Positions 53,344-63,627 of a stretch of DNA of 64,000 bases are shown piece after piece; position 1 is the stretch's first letter; the number at the start of each line of letters is the position of its first letter. The notes under the pieces are model-generated. The model was given only the letters and a program-made list of their open reading frames with translations. It did not search any database and was not told the origin of the DNA. Source of the stretch: Streptomyces griseoloalbus (GTDB lineage: Bacteria; Actinomycetota; Actinomycetes; Streptomycetales; Streptomycetaceae); contig BMUD01000001.1 in the NCBI GenBank assembly GCA_014650015.1, forward strand, positions 538,197-602,196. Direction: 5' to 3'. A program made the position numbers and the translations under genes.

Positions 53344-54660
53344 ATGGAAGGCATCACATCCGACACACCCGCACCCCCCGCGCCGTACGAGAACCACGTC
53401 CCGCCCGCCGGATACGACCCGCCGGCCGTCGAGCGCTGGGCCGCCGAACCCGACAAGCGTCCCGGCCGCACCGCCTTCCAGCGCGACCGCGCCCGCGTGC
53501 TGCACTCCGCCTCCCTGCGCCGCCTCGCCGGCAAGACCCAGGTCGTCACACCGGGGGAGAGCAACAGCGTCTGGGACGCCAGCCCCCGCACCCGCCTCAC
53601 CCACTCCCTCGAATGCGCCCAGGTCGGCCGCGAACTCGGCGCCGCCCTCGGCTGCGACCCCGACCTCGTGGAGGCCGCCTGCCTCTCCCACGACCTGGGA
53701 CACCCGCCCTTCGGGCACAACGGCGAACAGGCGCTGAACGAGTTCGCGCAGGACTGCGGCGGCTTCGAGGGCAACGCCCAGTCGCTCCGCCTCCTCACCC
53801 GCATCGAACCCAAGCGCTTCACCCCCGAAGGCTCCGTGGGCCTGAACCTCACCCGTGCCGCCCTCGACGCCGCCACCAAGTACCCCTGGCCCCGCGGCGG
53901 CCACCCCACCGACCCCGCCTCCCCGAAGTTCGGGGTCTACGACGACGACCGCCCCGTCTTCGACTGGATCCGCAAGGACGCCCCCGGCACCCGCACCTGC
54001 TTCGAGGCCCAGGTCATGGACTGGTCCGACGACGTGGCCTACTCGGTGCACGACGTGGAGGACGGCCTGCACGCCGGCCACATCGACCCCGACTGCCTGC
54101 ACGCCGAACCCGAACGCCGGGCGGTCTTCGCCGTCGCCGTCGGACGGTACGTCCCGGCGGACACCGACCCCGGGGAACTGGCCGAGGCCCTCGACCGCCT
54201 CCTCGCCCAGGAGTGGTGGCCGCACGCCTACGACGGCACCGCCGTCGCCCAGGCCCGCCTCAAGGACGCCACCAGCCAGCTCATCGGCCGCTTCTGCCTC
54301 GCCGCCGAGGGCGCCACGCGGCAGGCGTACAGCGGTGGGCGCCTCACCCGATACGGCGCCGAGCTGGTCGTACCGCGCGGCACGCGCATGGAGTGCGCGG
54401 TCCTCAAGGCGGTCGCCGACCGGTACGTCATGCAGCGCGCCGAGCAGGAGCGGCTCCGCGCCGACCAGCGCATCGTCGTCGTCGAACTGGCCGAGGCCCT
54501 CACCGCCCGCGCCCCCGAGGGACTGGACCCCCAGTTCCGCACCCTGTTCTCCCGGGCTCCGGACGACCGGGCCCGCAAGCGCGTGATCGTCGACCAGATC
54601 GCGTCCCTCACGGACGCCTCGGCCCGCTCGCTTCACGCCCGGCTGACGGGGCAGGCATGA
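53344..54660 (+). CDS. dgt: Deoxyguanosinetriphosphate triphosphohydrolase-like protein
   Basis: A 438-residue HD-domain enzyme of the dGTPase family, which cleaves dNTPs to nucleoside and triphosphate. The metal site is [17 protein letters not shown] with [19 protein letters not shown]; the downstream Asp is in [37 protein letters not shown] is the usual N-terminal nucleotide-binding segment. Genes for dgt and dnaG lie near each other in actinobacteria; here only a flavoprotein gene intervenes. Confidence 0.95.
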   Translation: MEGITSDTPAPPAPYENHVPPAGYDPPAVERWAAEPDKRPGRTAFQRDRARVLHSASLRRLAGKTQVVTPGESNSVWDASPRTRLTHSLECAQVGRELGAALGCDPDLVEAACLSHDLGHPPFGHNGEQALNEFAQDCGGFEGNAQSLRLLTRIEPKRFTPEGSVGLNLTRAALDAATKYPWPRGGHPTDPASPKFGVYDDDRPVFDWIRKDAPGTRTCFEAQVMDWSDDVAYSVHDVEDGLHAGHIDPDCLHAEPERRAVFAVAVGRYVPADTDPGELAEALDRLLAQEWWPHAYDGTAVAQARLKDATSQLIGRFCLAAEGATRQAYSGGRLTRYGAELVVPRGTRMECAVLKAVADRYVMQRAEQERLRADQRIVVVELAEALTARAPEGLDPQFRTLFSRAPDDRARKRVIVDQIASLTDASARSLHARLTGQA

Positions 54661-54752
54661 CCCGCATGGCCTGATCGGGTCACTCCCCCTTCCGGCAGCA
54701 CCGTGCGTGCGGGACGCTCGCAGGTGGCGACACCCTCAAGAGGAGGCATCAC

Positions 54753-56018
54753 GTGGTCGACGCGGATCAGACATTCGTCATCGTCGGAGGCGGCCTGGCC
54801 GGCGCGAAGGCGGCCGAGACGCTGCGAACGGAGGGCTTCACCGGCCGCGTGATACTGATCTGCGACGAACGCGATCACCCCTACGAGCGTCCGCCCCTGT
54901 CCAAGGGCTACCTCCTCGGCAAGGAGGAACGCGACAGCGTCTTCGTGCACGAGCCCGCCTGGTACGCGCGCCACGACATCGAACTGCACCTCGGCCAGAC
55001 CGTCGACGCCGTCGACCGCGCCGCGAAGACCGTCCGCTTCGGCGAGGACGGCACCACCGTCCGCTACGACAAGCTGCTGCTCGCCACCGGCGCCGAGCCC
55101 CGCCGCCTCGACATCCCGGGCACGGACCTGGCCGGCGTCCACCACCTGCGCCGCCTCGCCCACGCCGAACGCCTCAAGGGCGTCCTGACCTCCCTCGGCC
55201 GGGACAACGGCCACCTGGTGATCGCCGGCGCCGGCTGGATCGGCCTGGAGATCGCGGCGGCGGCCCGCCAGTACGGCGCGGAGGTCACCGTCGTCCACCG
55301 GGGGCCGACCCCGCTGCACTCGGTCCTCGGCCCCGAGCTCGGCCAGCTCTTCGCCGATCTGCACCGCCGGCACGGCGTGCGCTTCCACTTCGGCGCCACC
55401 CTCACCGAGATCACCGGCCAGGACGGCATGGTCTTCGCCGCCCGCACCGACGACGGCGAGGAGCACCCCGCGCACGCCGTCCTCGCCGCGATCGGCGCGG
55501 CCCCGCGCACCTCCCTCGCCGAGGCGGCGGGCCTTCGCCTCGCCGACCGCGCGGACGGCGGCGGCGTCCTCGTCGACGAACGGCTGCGCACCTCCGACCC
55601 CGACATCCACGCCGCCGGCGACGTCGCCTCCTTCCCGCACGCCCTGTTCGGCACCCGGCTGCGCGTGGAGCACTGGGCGAACGCGCTGAACGGCGGTCCG
55701 GCGGCGGCCCGCGCGATGCTGGGCCGGGACGAGATCTACGATCGCGTCCCCTACTTCTTCACCGACCAGTACGACCTCGGTATGGAGTACTCCGGGTGGG
55801 CGCCGGCCGGGTCCTACGACCAGGTGGTCATCCGGGGCGACGCGGGGAAGCGGGAGTTCATCGCGTTCTGGGTGAGGGAGGGCCGCGTGCTGGCGGGGAT
55901 GAATGTGAATGTGTGGGATGTCACGGATCCGATCCAGCAGTTGATCCGGTCCCGGACGCGGGTGGACACGGAGGCGCTCGCCGACCCGCACGTCCCTCTG
56001 GACAGCCTTGTCGCGTAG
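54753..56018 (+). CDS. Ferredoxin reductase-like FAD-dependent oxidoreductase
   Basis: A 421-residue flavoprotein of the rubredoxin/putidaredoxin reductase type. FVIVGGGLAGAKAAETLRTE binds FAD, ERPPLSKGYLLG follows, VIAGAGWIGLEIAAAARQYG binds NAD(P)H, and IHAAGDVASFPHALFG is the second FAD motif. A reductase C-terminal domain (VPYFFTDQYDLGMEYSGWAP) completes it. It may feed cytochromes P450 or ferredoxins. GTG start with AGGAGG six bases upstream. Inserted between dgt and dnaG. Confidence 0.92.
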   Translation: MVDADQTFVIVGGGLAGAKAAETLRTEGFTGRVILICDERDHPYERPPLSKGYLLGKEERDSVFVHEPAWYARHDIELHLGQTVDAVDRAAKTVRFGEDGTTVRYDKLLLATGAEPRRLDIPGTDLAGVHHLRRLAHAERLKGVLTSLGRDNGHLVIAGAGWIGLEIAAAARQYGAEVTVVHRGPTPLHSVLGPELGQLFADLHRRHGVRFHFGATLTEITGQDGMVFAARTDDGEEHPAHAVLAAIGAAPRTSLAEAAGLRLADRADGGGVLVDERLRTSDPDIHAAGDVASFPHALFGTRLRVEHWANALNGGPAAARAMLGRDEIYDRVPYFFTDQYDLGMEYSGWAPAGSYDQVVIRGDAGKREFIAFWVREGRVLAGMNVNVWDVTDPIQQLIRSRTRVDTEALADPHVPLDSLVA

Positions 56019-56164
56019 GCGCCCGCCGGGTTCCGCCGCACGCGGGCGCGGGGCCCCGTGGCCGGTCGCGCCCACGCGGCGGAGCCGCACGGGTCACAGC
56101 CCCGCGCCCCTTCGGGGCGCAGCGGCGGCCCCGGGATGGCACTCGTCCCCCGTAGGATTCACGC

Positions 56165-58093
56165 GTGGCAGGACGGATCAACGACGAGGACGTGAAGGCG
56201 GTACGGGACGCGGTCCCGATCGACGCCGTGGTGTCCGAGTACCTCCAGCTGCGGGGCGCGGGCGGAGGCAACCTCAAGGGCCTCTGTCCCTTCCACGACG
56301 AGAAGTCACCGTCCTTCCAGGTCAGCCCGAGCAAGGGACTGTTCCACTGCTTCGGCTGCCAGGAGGGCGGCGACACCATCACGTTCGTGATGAAGATCGA
56401 CCACCTCTCCTTCTCGGAGGCGGTCGAGCGCCTCGCCGGACAGGCCGGCATCACGCTGCGCTACGAGGAGGGCGGGTACAACCCCACCCACCAGCGCGGC
56501 GAACGCATCCGCCTGGTCGAGGCCCACAAGATCGCCGCCGAGTGGTACGCGGAACAGCTCGCGACCTCCCCCGAGGCGGACACCGGCCGGGTCTTCCTCG
56601 CCGAGCGCGGCTTCGACCAGGCCGCCGCCCTCCACTTCGGCGTCGGCTACAGCCCCCAGGGCTGGGACCACCTCACCCGCTTCCTGCGCGGCAAGGGCTT
56701 CAGCGACAAGGAACTGCTGCTCTCCGGCCTCTCCCAGGAGGGCCGCCGAGGCCCCATCGACCGCTTCCGCGGCCGGTTGATGTGGCCCATCCGCGACATC
56801 GGCGGAGAGGTCGTCGGCTTCGGTGCCCGCAAGCTCTACGAGGCGGACAACGGCCCCAAGTACCTCAACACCCCCGACACCGCGATCTACAGGAAGTCCC
56901 AGGTCCTCTACGGCATCGACCTGGCGAAGAAGGACATCGCGAAGTCCTCCCGCGCGGTCGTGGTCGAGGGTTACACCGACGTCATGGCCTGCCACCTGGC
57001 CGGTGTGACGACCGCGATCGCCACCTGCGGCACGGCCTTCGGCGGCGACCACATCAAGATCCTGCGCCGCCTGCTCATGGACAACGGCAGCGCCCGCGTG
57101 ATCTTCACCTTCGACGGTGACGCGGCCGGTCAGAAGGCCGCCCTGCGCGCCTTCGAGGACGACCAGAAGTTCGCCGCCGAGACCTACATCGCCATCGCCC
57201 CCGACGGCATGGACCCCTGCGACCTGCGCCTCGCCAAGGGCGACGAGGCCGTCGCCGATCTGGTCGAACCCCGCACCCCCCTCTTCGAGTTCGCCCTCCG
57301 CCAGATCGTGCGCCGCTACGACCTGGACACCCCGGCCGGCCGCGCCGCCGCCCTCGACGAGGCGGCCCCGATCGTCGCCCGCATCAAGAACAGCGGCGCC
57401 CAGCACGAGGTCGCGGTCGAACTCGCCGGCATGCTCGGCATCCTCGACACCCAGTTCGTCGTCAAGCGGGTCGCCCAACTCGCCCGCTGGGCCCGCGACC
57501 GCGGCGGCAAGGGCCCCGCCCCCGACCGGCAGCAGCGCGGCGGCGGTCCGCAGCAGCACGCCGGCGCCCCCGCCCCGGCGGCCCCGCGCGGCCCCGCCCT
57601 CAACCTCCGCAACCCCGTCTTCGCCACCGAACGGGAACTGCTCAAGCTCGCCCTCCAGCGCCCGGCACTGGTCGCCCCGGCCTTCGACGCGTACGGCGTC
57701 GACGAGTTCACCGCCCCGCCCTACGCGGCCGTACGCCAGGCGATCCTGGACGCGGGCGGCGCGGAGTACGGCATCCAGGACCCGCAGGAGTATCTGATCC
57801 GGGTCCGCGAGGTCGCCCCCGACGACACCGTGCGCGCCATGGTCACCGAACTCGCCGTCGAGGCGATCATGCTGCACCGCGGCGTCAAGGAGGTCGACGA
57901 GACCTACGCCGGCGCCCAGCTGGTCACCGTCCGCCGCCGCGCCGTCGAACGCCGCATCCGCGACATCGCCAGCCGTCTCACCCGCCTCGGCACCCACGGC
58001 GACCCGGCCGAACTGACCGCCGTACAGAACGAGCTGTGGGTCCTCCAGCAGTACGACCAGGCCCTGCGGGAGCACGGCGCGGCCGCGCTGTGA
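56165..58093 (+). CDS. dnaG: DNA primase
   Basis: A 642-residue primase that makes RNA primers for replication. The CHC2 zinc finger is LCPFHDEKSPSFQVSPSKGL with HCFGCQEGGD. The TOPRIM core has VVVEGYTDVMACHLAGVTTA and FTFDGDAAGQKAALRAFED. The C-terminal DnaB-interaction domain includes PAFDAYGVDEFTAPPYAAVR. A Pro/Gly/Gln linker near residue 450 is longer than in Proteobacteria but usual in Streptomyces. GTG start at 56165. The 146 bases before it contain a hairpin-rich GC motif often seen between Streptomyces genes. Confidence 0.97.
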   Translation: MAGRINDEDVKAVRDAVPIDAVVSEYLQLRGAGGGNLKGLCPFHDEKSPSFQVSPSKGLFHCFGCQEGGDTITFVMKIDHLSFSEAVERLAGQAGITLRYEEGGYNPTHQRGERIRLVEAHKIAAEWYAEQLATSPEADTGRVFLAERGFDQAAALHFGVGYSPQGWDHLTRFLRGKGFSDKELLLSGLSQEGRRGPIDRFRGRLMWPIRDIGGEVVGFGARKLYEADNGPKYLNTPDTAIYRKSQVLYGIDLAKKDIAKSSRAVVVEGYTDVMACHLAGVTTAIATCGTAFGGDHIKILRRLLMDNGSARVIFTFDGDAAGQKAALRAFEDDQKFAAETYIAIAPDGMDPCDLRLAKGDEAVADLVEPRTPLFEFALRQIVRRYDLDTPAGRAAALDEAAPIVARIKNSGAQHEVAVELAGMLGILDTQFVVKRVAQLARWARDRGGKGPAPDRQQRGGGPQQHAGAPAPAAPRGPALNLRNPVFATERELLKLALQRPALVAPAFDAYGVDEFTAPPYAAVRQAILDAGGAEYGIQDPQEYLIRVREVAPDDTVRAMVTELAVEAIMLHRGVKEVDETYAGAQLVTVRRRAVERRIRDIASRLTRLGTHGDPAELTAVQNELWVLQQYDQALREHGAAAL

Positions 58094-58369
58094 TCGCGGC
58101 CGGCGCCGCGTCCCCGGCCTGAGTAATCGCCCGGTCACCGAGCGGACGCAAAAAGTCATCGCACGCCCCTCGTGAGGACGATGTGTCGTACCCCACACTG
58201 GGTGGCGGTGCCTGAGTCCTCGGAGCGCGGCCCATCCGTCACCGACGGGTCCCGGACATCCGCGGTTCCGCTCATCGCGTACGGGACGGACAGCGGCGAG
58301 GCCGCCGCCTCCGCCCCCGAAGTACCGCTGCCGCACTCCTTGGCAGCGATCATCCTGGAGGTCGCCCCC

Positions 58370-59512
58370 GTGCAGACCCAGACCCAGACCCAGACCCTCA
58401 CCGAGCCCGACGCCGGCGTCCTCGTCGCCGTGCCCGCGCAGAGCCGCGTCGCGCACCACCCCGAGACACCGCCCGAGCCGGCCGAACCTCCGGCCGAAGC
58501 CCTGGAGCAGGCCGAACCGCCGGCCGACCTCCAGGCCGACCAGGCCGACCCCCCGGCCGAACTCGTCGGGCCGGCCGCGCCCGCCCGCCCCGAGACCGGC
58601 AGCCCCTCCTCGGACCTGTTCCGCCAGTACCTGCGCGAGATCGGCCGCATCCCCCTGCTGACCGCGGCCGAGGAGGTCGAACTCGCCCGACGTGTCGAGG
58701 CCGGGCTGTTCGCCGAGGAGAAGCTGCGCCTGACCCCCGACCTGGACAGCCGGCTCGCCCTCGACCTGGACCGGCTCGTCGTCATGGGCCGGCTGGCCAA
58801 GCGCCGGCTGATCGAGGCGAATCTGCGGCTCGTCGTGTCCGTCGCCAAGCGGTACATCGGCCGGGGCCTGACCATGCTCGACCTGGTCCAGGAGGGCAAC
58901 CTCGGCCTGATCCGGGCGGTGGAGAAGTTCGACTACGCCCGCGGCTACAAGTTCTCCACGTACGCGACCTGGTGGATCCGCCAGGCCATGTCCCGCGCCC
59001 TGGCCGACCAGGCGCGCACCATCCGCGTCCCCGTCCACGTGGTCGAACTCATCAACCGCGTCGTCCGCGTCCAGCGGCGCATGCTCCAGGAACGCGGCTA
59101 CGAGCCGACCCCGGCCGAGGTCGCCGCCCACCTGGACCTGCCTCCCGAGCGGGTCGGCGAGGTGCTGCGGCTCGCCCAGGAACCGGTCTCCCTGCACGCC
59201 CCCGTGGGCGAGGAGGACGAGGTGGCGCTCGGCGACCTCATCGAGGACGGCGACGCGGCGAGTCCCGTCGAGTCGGCGGCGTTCCTGCTGTTGCGGGAGC
59301 ACCTGGAGGCGGTGCTGTCCACGCTGGGTGAGCGTGAGCGCAAGGTCGTCCAGCTTCGCTACGGACTCGTCGACGGCCGTCCCCGCACCCTGGAGGAGAT
59401 AGGCCGCATCTTCGGCGTCACCCGCGAACGCATCCGCCAGATCGAGTCCAAGACCCTCAACAAGCTCCGCGACCACGCGTTCGCCGATCAGTTGCGCGGC
59501 TACCTGGACTGA
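58370..59512 (+). CDS. hrdA: Principal-type RNA polymerase sigma factor, HrdA-like
   Basis: A sigma-70 group factor (380 residues from GTG 58370). Region 1.2 reads [20 protein letters not shown]; region 2 has [40 protein letters not shown] and [20 protein letters not shown]; region 4 has [20 protein letters not shown]. The N-terminal part is Thr/Gln repeats then Pro/Glu/Ala-rich, unlike HrdB's long acidic N-terminus, so this is HrdA or a related paralogue; its position after dnaG agrees. GGAGG eight bases before GTG 58370 supports that start; a longer frame from 58172 is open without a good start signal. The region 58094-58369 shows nothing else supported. Confidence 0.85.
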   Translation: MQTQTQTQTLTEPDAGVLVAVPAQSRVAHHPETPPEPAEPPAEALEQAEPPADLQADQADPPAELVGPAAPARPETGSPSSDLFRQYLREIGRIPLLTAAEEVELARRVEAGLFAEEKLRLTPDLDSRLALDLDRLVVMGRLAKRRLIEANLRLVVSVAKRYIGRGLTMLDLVQEGNLGLIRAVEKFDYARGYKFSTYATWWIRQAMSRALADQARTIRVPVHVVELINRVVRVQRRMLQERGYEPTPAEVAAHLDLPPERVGEVLRLAQEPVSLHAPVGEEDEVALGDLIEDGDAASPVESAAFLLLREHLEAVLSTLGERERKVVQLRYGLVDGRPRTLEEIGRIFGVTRERIRQIESKTLNKLRDHAFADQLRGYLD

Positions 59513-59575
59513 TTCTTCTCGCCCCCGCCGCCCCTTCCCGTCCCGGCCTGGGGCTCCCGGACCCCGCTCCCCGAA

Positions 59576-59608
59576 CGCCGGAGGGGCTGGAAGTCAGCCC
59601 GTCCGGCG
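59576..59608 (+). terminator. Hairpin terminator after the sigma factor gene
   Basis: A 14-bp stem with one mismatch (59576-59589 with 59595-59608) and a 5-base loop, part of a GC-rich block (59520-59690) of a type widely scattered downstream of Streptomyces genes. No gene is supported between 59513 and 59862. Confidence 0.65.
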
Positions 59609-59688
59609 GCTGAGGACGAGGCCCTTTCGGGGCCCAAGCGGGGGTCCGGGGCGCAGCCCCCGGGGAGGGGCGGCGGGAGCGGAGAAGG

Positions 59689-59866
59689 CTAGGGCCGGTC
59701 TGACGATTCGCGTCGTCGCCCGCAGGGCGGCCTCGCGGCGTCAGGTGCGTGCTCTCGGCGTGCCGGGCGTAGAGCCTCGTACGGGATGTACTCGGCTCTG
59801 CGCCCGGTGCGGCGAGAGTGCCCGCATGGCGTCGCGAGGCAGGCGGGCATTGTCAGACAGGCCTAG
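59689..59866. mobile_element. 178-bp CTAG-bounded MITE-like element, copy 3
   Basis: The longest copy of the element. It begins CTAGGGCCGGTCTGACGATT and ends with the complement CTAGGCCTGTCTGACAATG. The interior forms a second, nested inverted repeat (GCTCTCGGCGTGCCGGGCG around 59751 against 59794-59821), so the whole unit folds into one long hairpin. The right-hand CTAG contains the TAG stop codon of the ABC exporter gene. It encodes no protein and is probably mobilised by a transposase elsewhere. Confidence 0.75.
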
Positions 59867-61791
59867 TCGACCTCCGCCACCGCCTGCGCGAACTGGGCCT
59901 TGTACAGGCGGGCGTACGCCCCGTCCGCCGCCAGCAGCTTCTCGTGCGCGCCCTGCTCCACGATGGCCCCGTTCTCCATGACCAGGATCGTGTCCGCGTC
60001 CCGGATCGTCGACAACCGGTGCGCGATGACGAACGACGTACGCCCGTGCGCCAGCCGCGCCATCGCCTTCTGGATCAGCACCTCCGTGCGTGTGTCCACG
60101 GAACTCGTCGCCTCGTCCAGCACCAGGATCACCGGGTCGGACAGGAACGCCCGCGCGATGGTGATCAGCTGCTTCTCACCCGCGCTGACCCCGCTGCCCT
60201 CGTCATCGAGCACCGTGTCGTACCCGTCGGGCAGCGTACGGACGAACCGGTCGGCGTGCGCCGCCCGCGCCGCCTCCTCGATCTCCTCCCGGGTGACCTC
60301 ACGGGACGCCCCGTACGCGATGTTCTCCGCGATGGTGCCGCCGAACAGCCAGGTGTCCTGGAGCACCATGCCGATCCCGGCCCGCAGGTCGTCCCGGGAC
60401 ATACGCGCGATGTCCACCCCGTCGAGCGTGATGCGCCCGCCGGACACCTCGTAGAACCGCATCAGCAGGTTCACCAGCGTCGTCTTGCCGGCGCCGGTCG
60501 GGCCGACGATGGCCACCGTCCGGCCCGGTTCGACCGTCAGCGACAGGTCCTCGATCAGCGGCTTCTCGGGGTCGTACCGGAACGACACACGCTCCAGCGC
60601 CACCCGCCCGCGCAGCTCCCGCGGCTTCTCCGCCGGCTCCGGGTCCGCCTCCTGCTCCTCCGCGTCCAGCAGTTCGAAGACCCGCTCGGCCGAGGCGACA
60701 CCGGACTGCACCAGGTTCGCCATCGAGGCGACCTGGGTCAGCGGCATCGAGAACTGCCGCGAGTACTGGATGAACGCCTGCACGTCACCGATGGACAGCG
60801 AGCCCGACGCGACCCGCAGACCCCCGACGACGGCGACCAGCACATAGTTGATGTTGGACACGAAGAACATCAGCGGCTGCATGATGCCGCTGTTGAACTG
60901 CGCCTTGAACCCGGCCTCGTACAGCGCCTCGTTCTCCTCGGCGAACTTGCCGGCCGACTCCTCCTGCCGCCCGAACACCTTCACCAGGGTGTGCCCGGTG
61001 TACATCTCCTCGATGTGCGCGTTGAGCGTGCCGGTGGTCCGCCACTGCTGCACGAAGTGCGGCTGCGACCGCTTGCCCACGCGCGTGGCGACGACGAACG
61101 ACAGCGGTACGGTCACCAGCGCGACCAGCGCGAGGATCCACGAGACGTAGAACATCATCGCGAGCACACCGATGATGGTGAGCAGCGAGTTGATCAGCTG
61201 GCCCATCGACTGCTGGAGCGTCTGCCCGATGTTGTCGATGTCGTTGGTGGCGCGGCTCAGCACCTCACCGCGCTGCCGCTTGTCGAAGTACGACAGCGGC
61301 AGCCGCGACAGCTTCGTCTGCACGTCCTCGCGCATCCGGAACATGGTGCGGTTCACGGCCCGGTTCACCAGCCGCGTCGCCACCGCCATCAGCAGACCGG
61401 CGACCGCGAACACCGCCAGCGCGAACAGCAGGACGTTCCCCACCGCCGTGAAGTCGATGCCCTCGCCGGGGGTGAAGTCGGTGCTGCGGAGCATGTCGGC
61501 GACATCGCCGTCGCCCCGCTCCCGCATCGAGTCGAGCACCTGCTCCTTGGTGGCGCCCTCCGGCATCTCGCGTCCGACGATGCCCGCGAAGACCAGATCG
61601 GTCGCCCGGCCGAGGATCTTCGGCCCGATCACGCTGAGCCCCACGCTCAGCACGACACAGGCCAGCAGCCCGTAGATCGTCAGGCGTTCCGGCGTGAAGC
61701 GGGCGATGAGCCGTTTGCTCGACCCCTTGAAGTCGATCGTGCGCTGGTCGGGGCCGCCCCCGGCCATCATCCGTCCTCCGGGACCCGCCAT
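59863..61791 (-). CDS. ABC exporter half with consensus catalytic site (heterodimer partner)
   Basis: A 642-residue membrane-ATPase fusion with six helices then a nucleotide-binding domain. Walker A is GPTGAGKTT, the signature is altered (SGVSAGEKQLITIARAFL), Walker B with the catalytic Glu is VILVLDEATSSVD, and the H-loop is VIAHRLST. An insert between helices 1 and 2 (GREMPEGATKEQVLDSMRER) is typical for one half of heterodimeric exporters. Its ATG overlaps the stop of the other half. A second start at 61770 has GGAGGAC upstream. It probably exports drugs or lipids. Confidence 0.92.
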   Translation of the reverse strand: MAGPGGRMMAGGGPDQRTIDFKGSSKRLIARFTPERLTIYGLLACVVLSVGLSVIGPKILGRATDLVFAGIVGREMPEGATKEQVLDSMRERGDGDVADMLRSTDFTPGEGIDFTAVGNVLLFALAVFAVAGLLMAVATRLVNRAVNRTMFRMREDVQTKLSRLPLSYFDKRQRGEVLSRATNDIDNIGQTLQQSMGQLINSLLTIIGVLAMMFYVSWILALVALVTVPLSFVVATRVGKRSQPHFVQQWRTTGTLNAHIEEMYTGHTLVKVFGRQEESAGKFAEENEALYEAGFKAQFNSGIMQPLMFFVSNINYVLVAVVGGLRVASGSLSIGDVQAFIQYSRQFSMPLTQVASMANLVQSGVASAERVFELLDAEEQEADPEPAEKPRELRGRVALERVSFRYDPEKPLIEDLSLTVEPGRTVAIVGPTGAGKTTLVNLLMRFYEVSGGRITLDGVDIARMSRDDLRAGIGMVLQDTWLFGGTIAENIAYGASREVTREEIEEAARAAHADRFVRTLPDGYDTVLDDEGSGVSAGEKQLITIARAFLSDPVILVLDEATSSVDTRTEVLIQKAMARLAHGRTSFVIAHRLSTIRDADTILVMENGAIVEQGAHEKLLAADGAYARLYKAQFAQAVAEVD

Positions 61792-63524
61792 CAGGCAGCC
61801 TCCGCTTCCGTCAGCTGGGAGAGCACGATCTCCCGGTAGGTCTCGTTGTCCGCCATCAGCTCGTGGTGCCGGCCGGTGCCGACGACGCGGCCCTCGTCCA
61901 GGACCACGATCCGGTCGGCGTCCCGGATGGTCGCCACCCGCTGGGCGACGATCACCACCGTCGCCTCGGCCGTCTCCCGCCCGAGCGCGGCGCGCAGGGC
62001 CGCGTCGGTGGCGTAGTCGAGCGCGGAGAAGGAGTCGTCGAAGAGATAGATCTCCGGACGCTGCACCAGCGTCCGGGCGATCGCCAGGCGCTGGCGCTGA
62101 CCGCCGGAGACGTTCGTCCCGCCCTGGGCGATCGGCGCGTCGAGGCCGCCTTCCAGCCGCTCGACGAAGTCCTTGCCCTGCGCCACCTCCAGCGCGTGCC
62201 ACAGTTCCTCGTCCGTGGCGTCCGGATTGCCGTAGCGCAGATTGGTCGCCACCGTGCCCGCGAACAGATACGGCCGCTGCGGGACCAGCCCGACCGTCTT
62301 CGCCAGCAGCGCCGGGTCGACGTCCGCCACGGGCACGCCGTCCACGAGCACCTGCCCCTCGGTCGCGTCGAACAGCCGCGGGACCAGCCCGAGCAGCGTG
62401 GACTTGCCGCTGCCGGTCGAACCGATCACGGCGGTGACCTCCCCCGGCCGCGCCACCAGATCGACCGCCCTCAGCACCGGCTCCTCGGCGCCCGGGTAGC
62501 GGAAGCCCGCGCCCCTGAGCTCCAGATGACCGTGCCGGCGCAGCTCGGTGACGGGCGCGACGGGCGGCACGACGCTCGACGAGGTGTCCAGCACCTCCTG
62601 GATGCGCTCGGCGCACACCTCGGCGCGCGGCACCATCATGAACATGAAGGTGGCCATCATCACGGACATGACGATCTGCATCAGATAGGCGAGGAACGCG
62701 GTCAGATCACCGATCTGCATCCCGCCGCTGTCGATCCGGTGCGCGCCGAACCACACCACCGCGATCGACGACAGGTTCACCACCGTCATGACCACCGGGA
62801 ACATCAGCGCGAGCAGATTGCCGGTGCCCAGCGAGACGTCGGTCAGCTCGGTGTTCGACTTACGGAACCGTCCCTGCTCGTACGTGTCGCGCACGAACGC
62901 GCGGATCACCCGGTTGCCGGTGATCTGCTCCCGCAGCACCCGGTTCACCGTGTCGAGCCGCTCCTGCATGGTCCGGAACAGCGGACGGAGCCTCCGCACG
63001 ATCAGCGTCACGCAGATCCCCAGCACCGGCACCACCGCGACCAGCACCCCGGACAGCGGGACGTCCAGCCCGAGCGCCATCACGATGCCGCCCACACACA
63101 TGATGGGCGCCGACACCATCAGGGTGAACGTCATCAGGACCAGCATCTGCACCTGCTGGACGTCGTTCGTCGTACGGGTGATCAGCGAGGGCGCGCCGAA
63201 GTGACCCACCTCACGCGCGGAGAACGACTGGACCCGGTCGAAGACGGTGGCCCGCAGATCCCGTCCCAGCGCCGAGGCGGTCCGGGCGCCGTAGTACACG
63301 GCACCGATGTTGCACACGACCTGGGCCAGCGAGATGCCGATCATCAGGGCGCCGTAGCTCAGGATGTAACCCGTGTCACCTTGGACGACGCCGCTGTCGA
63401 TGATGTCCGCGTTGAGCGTGGGCAGGTAGAGGGTGGCGCAGGTCTGCAGTAACTGCAGCAGCACCAGCAGGACGATGGGTCTCTTGTAGGGCCTGAGAAA
63501 GGTCCGCAGAAGTCGTATGAGCAC
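61791..63524 (-). CDS. ABC exporter half with degenerate catalytic site (heterodimer partner)
   Basis: A 577-residue half transporter starting MLIRLLRTFLRPYKRPIVLL at GTG. Walker A GSTGSGKST and signature NVSGGQRQRLAIARTLV are intact, but Walker B reads IYLFDDSFSALD, with Asp in place of the catalytic Glu, and the H-loop position is Gln (VAQRVAT). This asymmetry matches the degenerate half of heterodimeric exporters such as TM287/288 or BmrCD. It is the first gene of the pair and is coupled to the second by a one-base overlap. Confidence 0.93.
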   Translation of the reverse strand: MLIRLLRTFLRPYKRPIVLLVLLQLLQTCATLYLPTLNADIIDSGVVQGDTGYILSYGALMIGISLAQVVCNIGAVYYGARTASALGRDLRATVFDRVQSFSAREVGHFGAPSLITRTTNDVQQVQMLVLMTFTLMVSAPIMCVGGIVMALGLDVPLSGVLVAVVPVLGICVTLIVRRLRPLFRTMQERLDTVNRVLREQITGNRVIRAFVRDTYEQGRFRKSNTELTDVSLGTGNLLALMFPVVMTVVNLSSIAVVWFGAHRIDSGGMQIGDLTAFLAYLMQIVMSVMMATFMFMMVPRAEVCAERIQEVLDTSSSVVPPVAPVTELRRHGHLELRGAGFRYPGAEEPVLRAVDLVARPGEVTAVIGSTGSGKSTLLGLVPRLFDATEGQVLVDGVPVADVDPALLAKTVGLVPQRPYLFAGTVATNLRYGNPDATDEELWHALEVAQGKDFVERLEGGLDAPIAQGGTNVSGGQRQRLAIARTLVQRPEIYLFDDSFSALDYATDAALRAALGRETAEATVVIVAQRVATIRDADRIVVLDEGRVVGTGRHHELMADNETYREIVLSQLTEAEAA

Positions 63525-63627
63525 GCTGAATCTCTCGGGTGGTCGGCGGGGGCGTTCGGTTGCCCGTGGCCCCCATCGTCGGACACTCCACCCGCGTTAC
63601 CTCAACCGAATTAATCGGCCGGCCGTG

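Noticed and set aside
56019-56164. Possible mobile element or ncRNA before dnaG
   Set aside because: The hairpin GCGCCCCTTCGGGGCGC and its GC-rich flanks are of a type very common between Streptomyces genes; I cannot tell it from an ordinary terminator.
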